A DNA stretch of 64,000 nucleotides from assembly GCA_014843695.1 (NCBI GenBank), contig CM026387.1:74887150-74951149 (forward strand). The letters are read 5' to 3'. Within the stretch, counting starts at the first letter, position 1; every line of letters starts with the position of its first letter. Positions 24,106-36,900 of this stretch are shown piece after piece. The notes under the pieces were generated by a model, which made no database searches, was not told where the DNA came from, and was given only the letters and a program-made list of their open reading frames with translations. A program made the position numbers and the translations under genes. Origin of the DNA: Archivesica marissinica. Its lineage: Eukaryota; Mollusca; Bivalvia; Venerida; Vesicomyidae.

Positions 24106-24493
24106 GTGTGTGTTTTACGTTTATTTATCGTCGCTACCGGTTGCCCATATGAGCGACGCCTCCTGAAGAGATTAGTTATTTTAGATTTTGGAGGATAGTG
24201 CAATGATACAGACAGAGACCCATTCCAGAGTCTCCTCTGGTTCTTTTAGGTACACGGTGTAAAGCACTGACACGAGACCTCGGTTTAAAGTCCCAACTGA
24301 AAAACTGTTAATTTTATTTAGTAGTGTCAGACGAGGTATCGAACCTGCAATCCCTAGATTACCAGTCCAACTTGCTAACCACTGGAATACAGATCTGTCC
24401 TCTTTCCCAAATGTCACCGTGTTGCTATATGTACATACAATCCACGCAGCATGATTTACTAATGATATACATACAAAGAAATGACTGCATCAT
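24106..24493 (-). repeat. Arm 2 of the inverted duplication (SINE C copy plus flank)
   Basis: Reverse complement of 15437-15826: SINE C at 24106-24402, then 'ctttcccaaatgtcaccgtg' and the 'acatacaatccacgcagcat' flank. The pair is about 8.3 kb apart. Confidence 0.85.
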
Positions 24494-24668
24494 CGCGTAT
24501 GGTACAACCGCTATGGGTAGACCTACTGCACAGCGTAAGACGAGGCCGAGAGTCGAGTTGACTATGGTACGGGTTGAACGAGTACATATGACTGCCATCT
24601 GGGTCTGAAAAGAGTAAAAAAATAAATTATATATGACATGGTGGGGTTTGTGTAATTTAAAAATGATC

Positions 24669-24775
24669 CGTCTGTATCATTGGACTATCCTCCAAAAATC
24701 TAAAATGGCTAATCTCTTCAGTAGGCGTCGCTCATATGGGCAACTGATAGCGACGATAAATAAACGTAAAACACC
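24669..24775 (+). mobile_element. SINE family C, 3' fragment
   Basis: Only the last third is present: 'gtctgtatcattggactatc', 'ctcttcagtaggcgtcgctc', 'gcgacgataaataaacgtaa'. Confidence 0.8.
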
Positions 24776-24779
24776 ACAC

Positions 24780-25525
24780 CCTACAGTAAGCCTATGTAAT
24801 CCGATTTAGTGATGCATAACGTAATGTGATGTTTAATGTCGAACCGTGTGAAACACATACCACATGCACCATACAAAATAGCGGTTGTTAATGTTCCTGC
24901 TCTACCATTATAAGATAAGCTATGATGATCGAGGTTTTGAACCGATTATACAAACAAGTGTATACATTTACTAAGTATAAAAGAAATATATACATATTTA
25001 GTAAAACTCTGGGAACTTGCCAGATATCTATCATATGTTTACAGTCTCTTCTGAAGTGATGTTAAACAAGTGTTAGATTATGGGAAGAAACACAGTGACT
25101 CTAACATTCTCCCTCACTGAAAAACCCGTATTTTCAGGAATTGCCATCATTTCGACTGTAATGTAAATGCTGTCCAAATGGTTAATTTCGTTGAGCTGGC
25201 TAACATTCGAATACCGACGTATACAGTCCAGTAGGGGGTCTATATACATATACACCATGAGATGAAATCAAGCTGTATTAGTATGTCTGGGTGTCTACCA
25301 TCTTCAAACATATTCCATTGGTACCCTATGTGTATGACATAACGATGTATGAGTGAAATATTACCCTTTCAAATGCGAGTAGTTATTGGGACTAAAATAA
25401 ATACTGAAAAGGACAATAAAAAAAGTATACCAATTATATTATTATATTATACCGATAGACTTTTCTCATAAAAATAATGTTATATTCATATGTACTTCCA
25501 GTACAAATCCAGTTCTTTTATACTA
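24780..25525. other. No gene seen
   Basis: AT-rich unique sequence with short open frames only. Confidence 0.4.
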
Positions 25526-25526
25526 T

Positions 25527-25735
25527 CATCACTGATGGTCACGGGTTCGAGCCACGCTCAGGCCGTGTCTCATTTATATGAACAAGTTGGCAGTTTCTTA
25601 TGGAGGTTGGAGCACCCAAGTACTGGTTAACCGCTGGAGCCTGCCCAGGAACGGCGTTGTTAGGTAAACTGCCCACCGGCGATATAGCCCGAAATGGTGC
25701 TGATGCAGGCGTAAGACCTGAAATATAACATAACA
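25527..25735 (+). mobile_element. SINE family D, 5'-truncated
   Basis: It begins at 'ctatcatcactgatggtcac' and B box 'gggttcgagccacgctcagg', then 'gttggcagtttcttatggag', 'actggttaaccgctggagcc', 'ggcgatatagcccgaaatgg' and end 'cctgaaatataacataa'. The first part of the head, present at 35135, is missing. Confidence 0.8.
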
Positions 25736-25886
25736 TAAGTTCTTTTATGTTATATTAAAAATTTAAGTGAACAAAACAACATCTTGTCACTTGGCGGTAC
25801 TGTTTTGTCTTTTTTTTAAAATATGATATACAATGTATTCTAACACTACTGTATACTTCATAATCTGTTAAGACCATATCCCTTAA

Positions 25887-26467
25887 AGCAGCATTACATC
25901 GTATGACATAAAAGATATTTGAAAAATTCAATTTTACGTATGGGTAGCAATGCTGCTACACATTCTAACATTATACTTTGTATGCTTATGTTCATTTGGT
26001 AAACATTGTTTTTTTTGCGCGATAAAACAAACTCGAAACCGAAAGTAGGACTTTCCGAGTCGATCGGTCACGCACTTGTTTACATTCGGAATGCATCGTC
26101 CCCATTTGTCCCACGTTGTCTTATTTAATTAAATTACTTAATACGTTGATTCATACCTCTGTTAGATAAGATTTTTAGAGACATGTCTACATCCCCGCGA
26201 GGGTTCGACATTAGAGGAAGATAGATAGATATTCTTTCATGTTCAAAATATATACATTGTTTTCTACACTCTCTGTTGTTTCACGCATGCGCGCTGTGCG
26301 TGTTTTTTTTATATTTCGTGTGTTCATAAACAAATTCGCGTATACGACGGTTTAAATTTATTGGGATTTTATCGTTTATGAGCGACTATTTCGATTTTTG
26401 TAAACACACACACACATTAGTATTTATATTTTACCCAAAACATCCTTTATTACGATGTAATGCTGCT
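25887..26467. mobile_element. MITE family F, copy 1 (about 580 bp)
   Basis: It opens 'agcagcattacatcgtatga' after TTAA and closes with 'attacgatgtaatgctgct', an inverted match; the right flank is altered (GTAA). It is nearly the same as 61030-61632 and includes an internal piece resembling the SINE E tail ('acatccccgcgagggttcga'). No transposase frame was seen. Confidence 0.85.
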
Positions 26468-26479
26468 GTAATTATAGAA

Positions 26480-27145
26480 GTCCCAACGTCTAGTGTTAGT
26501 AAGTCTGTAATGATGAGTTGCTGTCACTGTCAGTAGCAGGTACTTGGATAATATGGTAGACGGTAAAACTGCCAAACACGAAAATGAGAAAAACCATCAA
26601 TATTTACCATTTGTTTCGAAAATATGTAAATATTCATGTTTTCATTAGTCTTATTCACGTGTACCCTAAAAATCCCCTACACAGCGATATGTTGAAATAA
26701 TTATGTATTTATTTTTGCAATAGGAGATGTCTAATGCTTGGCTTTACAATGTCACGTACCGCAAAACACATGGCTGGTACATGAAATGTGAAGGTGTCCG
26801 AAATTTAGGTCCATTTTTTGACGCCATGATAAATTCACATGTTAGTGAAATTGTGGTTTTATTTTTAAAATCTAAGTTTAGTTAAGCGTATTAAATGCAA
26901 GAATGATCACTTTACTTTAGTAATATTATTGTATTGCTATACAAGGGACTGACTAGAAGTTATTCACATTCAAACCTTAAGTGGCCGATTACCGGTACGC
27001 CCATGATACATAGGCAGTTTCAGTTGCAGTATGAAGATTTTTATAAAACCTACATCATGTACATAGAAAATCTTGAAGTTGTCATAAATAGTTAATATCT
27101 TGACGAATTTCGCCGAAAATTGGCAAATTCACTCGCATGTCGATA
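26480..27145. other. Unique AT-rich sequence, no gene seen
   Basis: No supported features. Confidence 0.4.
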
Positions 27146-27148
27146 TAT

Positions 27149-27310
27149 GGTGCGGCGTCCGTGGTCCAGTGGTAAAGCGTCAGATTTGGAATCGAATGGT
27201 CGCGGGTTCGATACTCGGCACGTATGTAATGTCATTGAACAAGCATGTGCATCTCACACACATTGCTTAGTGCTGGTTAACCACTTAGCCCAAGAATGTA
27301 TATATTGGTT
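27149..27310 (+). mobile_element. SINE family E, 3'-shortened
   Basis: tRNA-like head 'ggcgtccgtggtccagtggt' with arm 'cagatttggaatcgaatgg' and B box 'gcgggttcgatactcggcac', then 'cacacacattgcttagtgct'. The 3' part is lost. Confidence 0.8.
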
Positions 27311-27506
27311 TGACATAAATGGAACATTGTATACTGTATGCATACATATATAGAAAATCATGAAGTAATCATAAATATTGCATTTCTTGACAAAGTTCGA
27401 TGAAAACATATATTACAATAAGACATATAGTAAAAGAAATTATGACTTAAAACTATTATTACTTAAAATTTACATTGCCTCTGTTCTGCTACATTGCCCC
27501 TTTTCG

Positions 27507-27711
27507 TGTGGCGTCCGTGGTCCAGTGATAGAGCGTCGGATTTGGAATCGAACGGTCCCGGGTTCGATACTCGGTCAGGCCACGTATGTAGTGTCATTGA
27601 GCAAGGCACCTCACACACATTGCTTAGTACTGGTTAATCGCTTAGGTCGGCTATGCCTGCCCAGGAAAACATGTCTAAGTCCCCGCGAGGGGTTTGACAT
27701 TAAAGGAACAT
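27507..27711 (+). mobile_element. SINE family E, near full-length, just upstream of Nup37
   Basis: Head 'ggcgtccgtggtccagtgat', B box 'cccgggttcgatactcggtc', body 'attgcttagtactggttaat', 'gcctgcccaggaaaacatgt', 'ccccgcgaggggtttgacat'. It ends about 80 bp before the Nup37 start codon, so it sits in or beside the proximal promoter or 5' UTR. Confidence 0.85.
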
Positions 27712-27793
27712 GCATACATTTAGGCGTACCGATATTCAAGCAAACCCCATAAATGCTCTTCAAATAGGAGGTACCCGGCAAAAATATAAAAAT

Positions 27794-27940
27794 ATGGTAG
27801 AAACAAGTAAATACACCGAATTAACGATACCTAGAGAAGATATCGTGTATGTTGTTGAATTTTGTAACACAGAAACATCATCACAGCTCTTAGCAGTTGG
27901 ATCTGATTCGAAAGTATCGATATACCAGTGTAAATTTAAG
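27794..27940 (+). CDS. NUP37: Nup37 exon 1
   Basis: 49 codons, MVETSKYTEL to YQCKFK, with donor AAG|GTAGTA and phase 0. It contains DIVYVVEF, the first propeller strand. A non-coding 5' exon upstream cannot be excluded. Confidence 0.88.
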
Positions 27941-30900
27941 GTAGTATAAAAAATCATTAGTTTTTGCGACCACACACAGTAGGTCAGACACCGCTATTGA
28001 AATGTCCATATGCCTACATTATAACATACAGTCCGATTGGTGGGTACTAGGTTCCTTGTACTTTATAGTTGTAATGGTTTCGGTTTTGTTGAACACTGAG
28101 CTGAACTTGTCATTCAGGACGTTGGCCTTTGTTTGATGATTGTGTGTGGTGTGTGTGTTTCCTTAATGTCAAACCCCTTACAGTAACGTAGACATGTTTT
28201 CCTGTGCAGGCTTAGTCGACCTAAGTGGTTACCCAGTACTAAGCAATGTGTGTGATGTGCCTTGCTCAATGACATACATGGCCTGACACGAGTATCAAAC
28301 CCAGGAGCGTTTGATTCCAAATCTGACACTACCACTGGACCACGGATGAACTTGTCATTCAGGATGTTGGCCTTTGTTTTATTGTCTGAGTATGTGATAC
28401 CATCTGTATACTTCAGAGGTGAACTTAAAGATTTAAGAAATATGTGTTAAAAATTTACTATAAATAAATGCCATTTTTTAAAAATATCCATCACTAATCA
28501 CTATGCTTAAAAGTAATGATCATTATTTCAGGAAGATGACGAGGATGTGGAGGATTTTGAGTATGAGCAGTTGTGTGACCTGCAGAACGGTTGCCAGGCA
28601 ATGGCTATAGCATGGAGTCCAGAAACCTGCATTACATCCCTACCTCGAGTACTCAGGTATGTCTAAACAGCAGAAAGTTGGTGTGACCTGCAGAATGTTT
28701 ACTAGAACGGTGACTAAAGAAAGTTGGTGTGACCTGCAGAATGTTTACTAGAACGGTGACTAAAGAAAGTTGGTGTGACCTGCAGAATGTTTACTAGAAC
28801 GGTGACTAAAGAAAGTTGGTGTGACCTGCAGAATGTTTACTAGAACGGTGACTAAAGAAAGTTGGTGTGACCTGCAGAATGTTTACTAGAACGGTGACTA
28901 AAGAAAGTTGGTGTGACCTGCAGAATGTTTACTAGAACGGTGACTAAAGAAAGTTGGTGTGACCTGCAGAATGTTTACTAGAACGGTGACTAAAGAAAGT
29001 TGGTGCGACCTGCAGAATGTTTACTAGAACGGTGACTAAAGAAAATAAAAAGAATCTGATGCTTGTGTTAATTAAACTTATTATTTTAATTTTGTGACTA
29101 TGGGTACATGTACAAATGTACTAATAGTTTCCCCAGTAGTTAAACTAAAGCCTATGTTTTAAGTATAAATGAGACCGTGAAATAGATGCGACAGAATTTT
29201 GTAACAAAATGAACAGAAATGCATGGAAAGGTAAAATACTTTAAAAAGTAGCGAAAAATGCACTCATAAAAATCAGCGGGACATCTGGTAAAGAAATTAG
29301 GTTGCATGAATTTTGCTGAATCGAAGAGGTTATGCCAAGCAAACAATAATTTTAGAACGGCTGTAAGGCCCTACATGTACATATGTATATGTATTTTACA
29401 ATCATTAAATACTATACTATAGTATAGTTAGCCATAGTCAGATTTGTGTCCCTACATGTAAGTTTATATTAGCTAAGGTATATCTATGCTCTATGTCTTT
29501 ATACAAGTGTAGGTTTGCGGTAGCCGGCAGCGACAGAAGAATCCGTGTCTTCACCACAGACTTAAGAGGAACTGACTCTGTACAGGTAAGGGTTCTAAAT
29601 ACTGAGATTGCAGGTACAGGTAAGAGGAACTGACTCTGTACAGGTAAGGGTTCTAAATACTGAGATTGCAGGTACAGATAAGAGGAACTGACTGTGTACA
29701 GGTAAGGGTTCTAAATACTGAGATTGCAGGTACAGGTAAGAGGAACTGACTTGTGTACAGGTAAGGGTTCTAAATACTGAGATTGAAGGTACAGGTAAGA
29801 GGAACTGACTTGTGTACAGGTAAGGGTTCTAAATGTTGAGATTGCAGGTACAGGTAAGAGGAACTGACTGTGTACAGATAATGGTTCTAAATACTGAGAT
29901 TGCAGGTACAGGTAAGAGGAACTGACTGTGTACAGGTAATGGTTCTAAATACTGAGATTGCAGGTACAGGTAAGAGGAACTGACTGTGTACAGGTAATGG
30001 TTCTAAATACTGAGAGTGCAGGTACAGGTAAGAGGAACTGACTGTGTACAGGTAATGGTTCTAAATGCTGAGATTGCAGGTACAGGTAAGAGGAACTGAC
30101 TGTGTACAGGTAATGGTTCTAAATACTGAGATTGCAGGTACAGATAAGAGGAACTGACTGTATACAGGTAATGGTTCTAAATACTGAGATTGCAGGTACA
30201 GGTAAGAGGAACTGACTGTGTACAGGTAATGGATCTAAATACTGAGATTGCAGGTACAAATAAGAGGAACTGACTGTGTACAGGTAATGGTTCTAAATAC
30301 TGAGATTGCAGGTACAGGTAAGAGGAACTGACTGTGTACAGATAATGGTTCTAAATACTGAGATTGCAGGTACAGGTAAGAGGAACTGACTGTGTACAGA
30401 TAATGGTTCTAAATACTGAGATTGCAGGTACAGGTAAGAGGAGTTGACTATGTACAGGTAATGGTTCTAAATGCTGAGATTGCAGGTACAGGTAAGAGGA
30501 ACTGACTCCACAGCATTTGTTATATAGTGATAGTCCATTATCAGTAAGCAACGGTCGTCTACTGCCTATGAAAGGAATGAATTGACAAACCGCTAGTGGA
30601 ACAGTTTTGTATTGACATATCCCGATTCAGTGTGCTCATACGCCCAAGTATCTGCGAGTCCATCAGAATAACTAGCACTGGGTAAATTCTTCGTCGAAAA
30701 TATAAAGAAAGGCCGTACAATATGCTATTTAGCATCATCTGAACATGGAAAGCTTGACAGACACCTCCTGAATGTTAAACTTCACATGTCCAAGCATCTC
30801 CAGTTCCTGAATGTTTAACTAGCTTCACATTTCCAAGCATTGCCAGTTCCTGAATGTTTAACTAGCTTCACATTTCCAAGCATTGCCAGTTCCTGAATGT

Positions 30901-33900
30901 TTAACTAGCTTCGCATGTCCAAGCATCTCCAGTTCCTGAATGTTTAACTAGCTTCGCATGTCCAAGCATCTCCAGTTCCTGAATGTTTAACTAGCTTCGC
31001 ATGTCCAAGCATCTCCAGTTCCTGAATGTTTAACTAGCTTCGCATGTTCAAGCATCTCCAGTTCCTGAATGTTTAACTAGCTTCACATTTCCAAGCATTG
31101 CCAGTTCCTGAATGTTTAACTAGCTTCACATTTCCAAGCATTGCCAGTTCCTGAATGTTTAACTAGCTTCGCATGTCCAAGCATCTCCAGTTCCTGAATG
31201 TTTAACTAGCTTCGCATGTCCAAGCATCTCCAGTTCCTGAATGTTTAACTAGCTTCGCATGTCCAAGCATCTCCAGTTCCTGAATGTTTAACTAGCTTCG
31301 CATGTTCAAGCATCTCCAGTTCCTGAATGTTTAACTAGCTTCACATTTCCAAGCATTGCCAGTTCCTGAATGTTTAACTAGCTTCACATTTCCAAGCATT
31401 GCCAGTTCCTGAATGTTTAACTAGCTTCGCATGTCCAAGCATCTCCAGTTCCTGAATGTTTAACTAGCTTCACATTTCCAAGCATTGCCAGTTCCTGAAT
31501 GTTTAACTAGCTTCACATTTCCAAGCATCGCCAGTTCCTGAATGTTTAACTAGCTTCACATTTTCAAGCATCTCCAGTTCCTGAATGTTTAACTAGCTTC
31601 ACATGTCCAAGCATCGCCAGTTCCTGAATGTTTAACTAGCGTCACATTTTCAAGCATTGTATCACATGTCTAGCTTCCGCTAAGCCCAGGCTCGTCACAA
31701 TTATAAATACATGATGGGTCGTCCACGATTCCAAGCCTCTGTAGAGTCTCATTCAAGTAATTCTCTATCAGATCATTCTTTAAAGCGACACTACATCAGC
31801 GAAAACGTAAATGTCTGCAGAATGTATTTTCCTATTATATGGTATATCCTGGTATAATTTTCCCCCCCAATATTTGTCTCAAAAACTGAGTATTTCAACA
31901 AATAAACAAGCGTCGTATACACAGTTTGTTGACATAACAAAATAATGTAAATAGGGTCGACATTCATGCGTAATACAATGCGTGTATCCTGAATAACACC
32001 ATTTATCATACAGATTTACCGTTATATCTCACAATCGAGAATATGCATATTTATTTGTAGACTAATCTCTAAACGAAAGTATCGCGCGTTTAGTATTGAC
32101 TCCAATGACAAACAAGCGTCACGTCAGGAGCATGGATGACCGTTCTATGAAATCCTACTTTCACTTTTGAAAGCTTGTAGACCACAAAAACACTGTTTAT
32201 TGGTTCAATGTTAAGTGTTCGAACGTATTCAGAAGAATTTGTAGTAGCAATGCATTTATACGTGAAAACATGCATTTTATTTGCCTTTTGCGATGTAATG
32301 TCGCTTTAAGGATGCTCATCCTATATCCACAGTATGTGACTTCCACACTGATTTATACTAACATGTATATGATTTTAATGTGGTATCAGTTGCTTAGATC
32401 AGAGGTTCATGTATTTGTAGATATTAGACGGTCACACAGATTTCATAAACTCGCTAACCTTTGACCCTGAAAATGGTGACCAGCTTGCAAGTGTAGCTGA
32501 TGACAGATGGTGCAGGATCTGGGGTCGAGACGGGGACCAGCAACTCAATTTTCCTCTTGGTGCCCCTGGAATGTCCGTCTGCTGGCACAGAGATGAACTT
32601 ATGAAGGTACTTTAAGCCCTAGCCTAGGGATGTTTGTCTGAGAAGGTGACAGAAATATGTCTGTCCATCCCTTCCAACTCAAATGTGTCCTTCATCTCCA
32701 AAACCCATTGTCCCAATTGCATGAAACTTGAACAGTCTGGAGTCTATTTGTTTCTACATTCATTGTGTTCTGTTTCTATATTCATTTTGTTATGCTTGGT
32801 TGCTATTAGTTTCTACATTCATTGTGTTCTGTTTGGTTGCTATTAGTTTCTACAGTCATTGTGTTCTGCTTGGTTGCTATTTGTTTCTACAGTCATTGTG
32901 TTCTGTTTGGTTGCTATTTATTTCTACATTCATTGTGTTCTGCTTGGTTGCTATTAGTTTCTACATTGTGTTCTGTTTGGTTGCTATTTGTTTCTACAAT
33001 CATTGTGTTCTGCTTGGTTGCTATTAGTTTCTACATTGTGTTCTGTTTGGTTGCTATTTATTTCTACATTCATTGTGTTCTGCTTGGTTGCTATTTGTTT
33101 CTACATTGTGTTCTGTTTGGTTGCTATTTGTTTCTACAATCATTGTGTTCTGTTTGGTTGCTATTTGTTTCTACAATCATTGTGTTCTGCTTGGTTGCTA
33201 TTAGTTTCTACATTGTGTTCTGTTTGGTTGCTATTAGTTTCTACATTCATTGTGTTCTGCTTGGTTGCTATTTGTTTCTACAATCATTGTGTTCTGTTTG
33301 GTTGCTATTAGTTTCTACATTCATTGTGTTCTGCTTGGTTGCTATTTGTTTCTACATTCATTGTGTTCTGCTTGGTTGCTATTAGTTTCTACATTCATTG
33401 TGTTCTGTTTGGTTGCTATTTGTTTCTACATTCATTGTGTTCTGCTTGGTTGCTATTTGTTTCTACATTCATTGTGTTCTGTTTGGTTGCTATTTGTTTC
33501 TACATTCATTGTGTTCTGTTTGGTTGCTATTTGACACTGTTCTGGTCATTGAAGATTTTAACCCATTCAACACCAAGTAACTGACATGGACTGGTTCATG
33601 ATATTCTTAAACCAATAAATGAATCAGAAAATCACATTTGGACAAGTTCATTTATCAAAATGGGTAATTATGTCTAAAAATAGTAATATTACTGGCAAAA
33701 AGTGCAGATCCTGATGAGACGACTCGTCACGAGCCGGCTCATCTGGATCTATACTTTTTTGTAAGCCTATTTAGAGGTCTGTGGTATTGAAAGGGTTAAA
33801 CACAATTGTTTTCAAACCCGTGGTCGGACTTCAAGAATACTTTCAGAGAATGATCCAACTATGCCTAGCTGTGTCATATTCCGATGTGTCTAGTTTCTGA

Positions 33901-36900
33901 CACACCCAGGACAACTAAGATACAGAGTTTGTCAGCCCTGTTTATGCTAATCCCCATGTCTGATGTGCAACGACACTTGCATACAGTGTTCAGCACCAAG
34001 GCCCAGTTCCTAGTATCATCTCTATGTTGGTAAATCGTGTTGCCCAACCCATTTGCTTCTAGATATTTATTCTCACATTGTTCAAATATAAACATAGCAT
34101 TATAGTTGTATCATTTTGTTCATGCATTCATCATGTTTATATTTGTAATTCTATTATATATATATCAAAAAAGCAATAAAATATGATTAAACTTTAAATC
34201 TTCACGTTCTACTCAGATACTGTTTAGCAGAGTTATCTCCCTTTGAACTTCGGTAGTTTCAATCTTGTCAAATCAAAGTTATTGATCACCTTCAGTTATA
34301 ATTTAATCCGATTTTACTAGATTTGCCAAAATATTAAAAAATATACGTTATAGAACAGAACAGAACAGAACATATTGTTTATTAGACTTAAGCATTACAT
34401 AGCTCATCATCATAATAATACATGTACAATTGCATGCAATGAAAAAAGTCATAAATATGCGAAGTGTTAAACTAATGGTAGATATACATGTTGATTAAAA
34501 TCTTTCCAATGTGAGAGTGTTATGAGAGATACTAGATAGGAATTATCTCGGCATCTCTATTTTAATTCAATTTTATGTAGAGCAGATTTAATTGAAATTA
34601 TCAAATGGTGTTATACATCTGTTGGTGTACTTGGCACAGCGTGTTAGGTAGCTGTATAAACTGGTGTTATACATCTGGTGGTGTACTTGGCACAGCATGT
34701 TAGGTAGCTGTATAAACTGGTGTTATACATCTGATGGTGTACTTGGCACAGCGTGTTAGGTAGCTGTATAAACTGGTGTTATACATCTGATGGTGTACTT
34801 GGCACAGCATGTTAGGTAGCTGTATAAACTGGTGTTATACATCTGATGGTGTACTTGGCACAGCATGTTAGGTAGCTGTATAAACTGGTGTTATACATCT
34901 GATGGTGTACTTGGCACAGCATGTTAGGTAGCTGTATAAACTGGTGTTATACATCTGATGGTGTACTTGGCACAGCATGTTAGGTAGCTGTATAAACTGG
35001 TGTTATACATCTGATGGTGTACTTGGCACAGCATGTTAGATACCTGTATAAAATGTTTAATTTCTTAGTTATAATAGCTTTAATATCATTTGTTATAGTT
35101 GTGATGTATTTCTTGTAGGCTTATTTGGATTTCGTCCACCTCCGTGGTCGAGTGGTTAAGGTCGCTGACTTGTATACCACTGTAACCTATCATCATTGAT
35201 GGTCACGGGTTCGAGCCCCGCTCAGACCGTGTTTCATTTATATGAAAAAGTTGGCAGTTTCTTACGGAGGTTGGTGCACCCAAGTACTGGTTAACCGCTG
35301 GAGCATGCCCAGGAAAGGTGTTGTTAGGTAAACTGCACGCCGGCGATATAGCCCGAAATGGTGCTTATGCAGGTGTAAAACCCGAAATATAACATAATAA
35401 TATTTGGATTTGCCAAATTTAAATTTAAAAAGGGTACAAAATTGAGCTATTTACTTATTAATTTTAACCATTAACTAGCAAAGTAACCCATTGAATCTTC
35501 AATGTGTTAATCCTTGTAATGTAGATAATGGTTGGCCAGAAGGATGGAGTTGTGAAGATATTCACGTTGAATCTTCAATGTGTCAATCCTTGTAATGTAG
35601 ATAATGGTTGGCCAGAAGGATGGAGTTGTGAAGATATTCACGTTGAATCTTCAATGTGTTAATCCTTGTAATGTAGATAATGGTTGGCCAGAAGGATGGA
35701 GTTGTGAAGATATTCACGTTGAATCTTCAATGTGTCAATCCTTGTAATGTAGATAATGGTTGGCCAGAAGGATGGAGTTGTGAAGATATTCACGTTGAAT
35801 CTTCAATGTGTTAATCCTTGTAATGTAGATAATGGTTGGCCAGAAGGATGGAGTTGTGAAGATATTCACGTTGAATGGGCAGCAACAGTTGATGTCATTT
35901 GACACGGGACAGGTACCCCTCATGGAGGCAGATTGGAGTTTGGGAAATAAAGGGCTGCTAATAGGGGCTGTAGCAGGAACCGACTGGCTTATGTTTGACG
36001 TGTCTGTGTCAAGGTAAGTGGTACATTGCAGTTCTTCTGAGTCTGTTCTAAGGAAGAGATCATTTGCCAAGTCTACCATTTTGTTCTTTAGAAGATGTTA
36101 TTTGTCAAGTGTGTCCCTTCTGTAGAGGATGTTGCCAAGTGTGTCCCTTTCTTCTGTAGAGGATGTTGCCAAGTGTGTCCCTTTCTTCTGTAGAGGATGT
36201 TGCCAAGTATGTCCCTTTCTTCTGTAGAGGATGTTGCCAAGTGCGTCCCTTTCTTCTGTAGAGGATGTTGCCAAGTATGTCCCTTTCTTCTGTAGAGGAT
36301 GTTGCCAAGTATGTCCCTTTCTTCTGTAGAGGATGTTGCCAAGTATGTCCCTTTCTTCTGTAGAGGATGTTGCCAAGTATGTCCCTTTCTTCTGTAGAGG
36401 ACATTGCAAAGTGTGTCCCTTTCTTCTGTAGAGGACATTGCAAAGTGTGTCCCTTTCTTCTGTAGAGGACATTGCAAAGTGTGTCCCTTTCTTTGCTGGA
36501 AAAGATCATTTGTCAAGTATGTCCCTTTCTTCTGTAGAGGACATTGCAAAGTGTGTCCCTTTCTTCTGTAGAGGACATTGCAAAGTGTGTCTCTTTCTTC
36601 TGTAGAGGACATTGCAAAGTGTGTCCCTTTCTTTGCTGGAAAAGATCATTTGTCAAGTATGTCCCTTTCTTCTGTAGAGGACATTGCAAAGTGTGTCCCT
36701 TTCTTCTGTAGAGGACATTGCAAAGTATGTCCCTTTCTTCTGTAGAGGACATTGCAAAGTGTGTCCCTTTCTTCTGTAGAGGACATTGCCAAGTATGTCC
36801 CTTTCTTCTGTAGAGGATGTTGCCAAGTATGTCCCTTTCTTCTGTAGAGGACATTGCAAAGTGTGTCCCTTATTTTCTGGAAAAGATCATTTGCCAAGTA

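Noticed and set aside
27710..27793. 28-residue N-terminal extension of Nup37 from the upstream ATG
   Set aside because: The extension is not family-like, starts at the edge of a SINE E copy, and the ATG at 27794 gives the usual length and N-terminus.
32728..33584. Hydrophobic multi-pass membrane protein in the 33-kb region
   Set aside because: The frames are a 37-bp array inside a Nup37 intron; all three frames give similar repeats.
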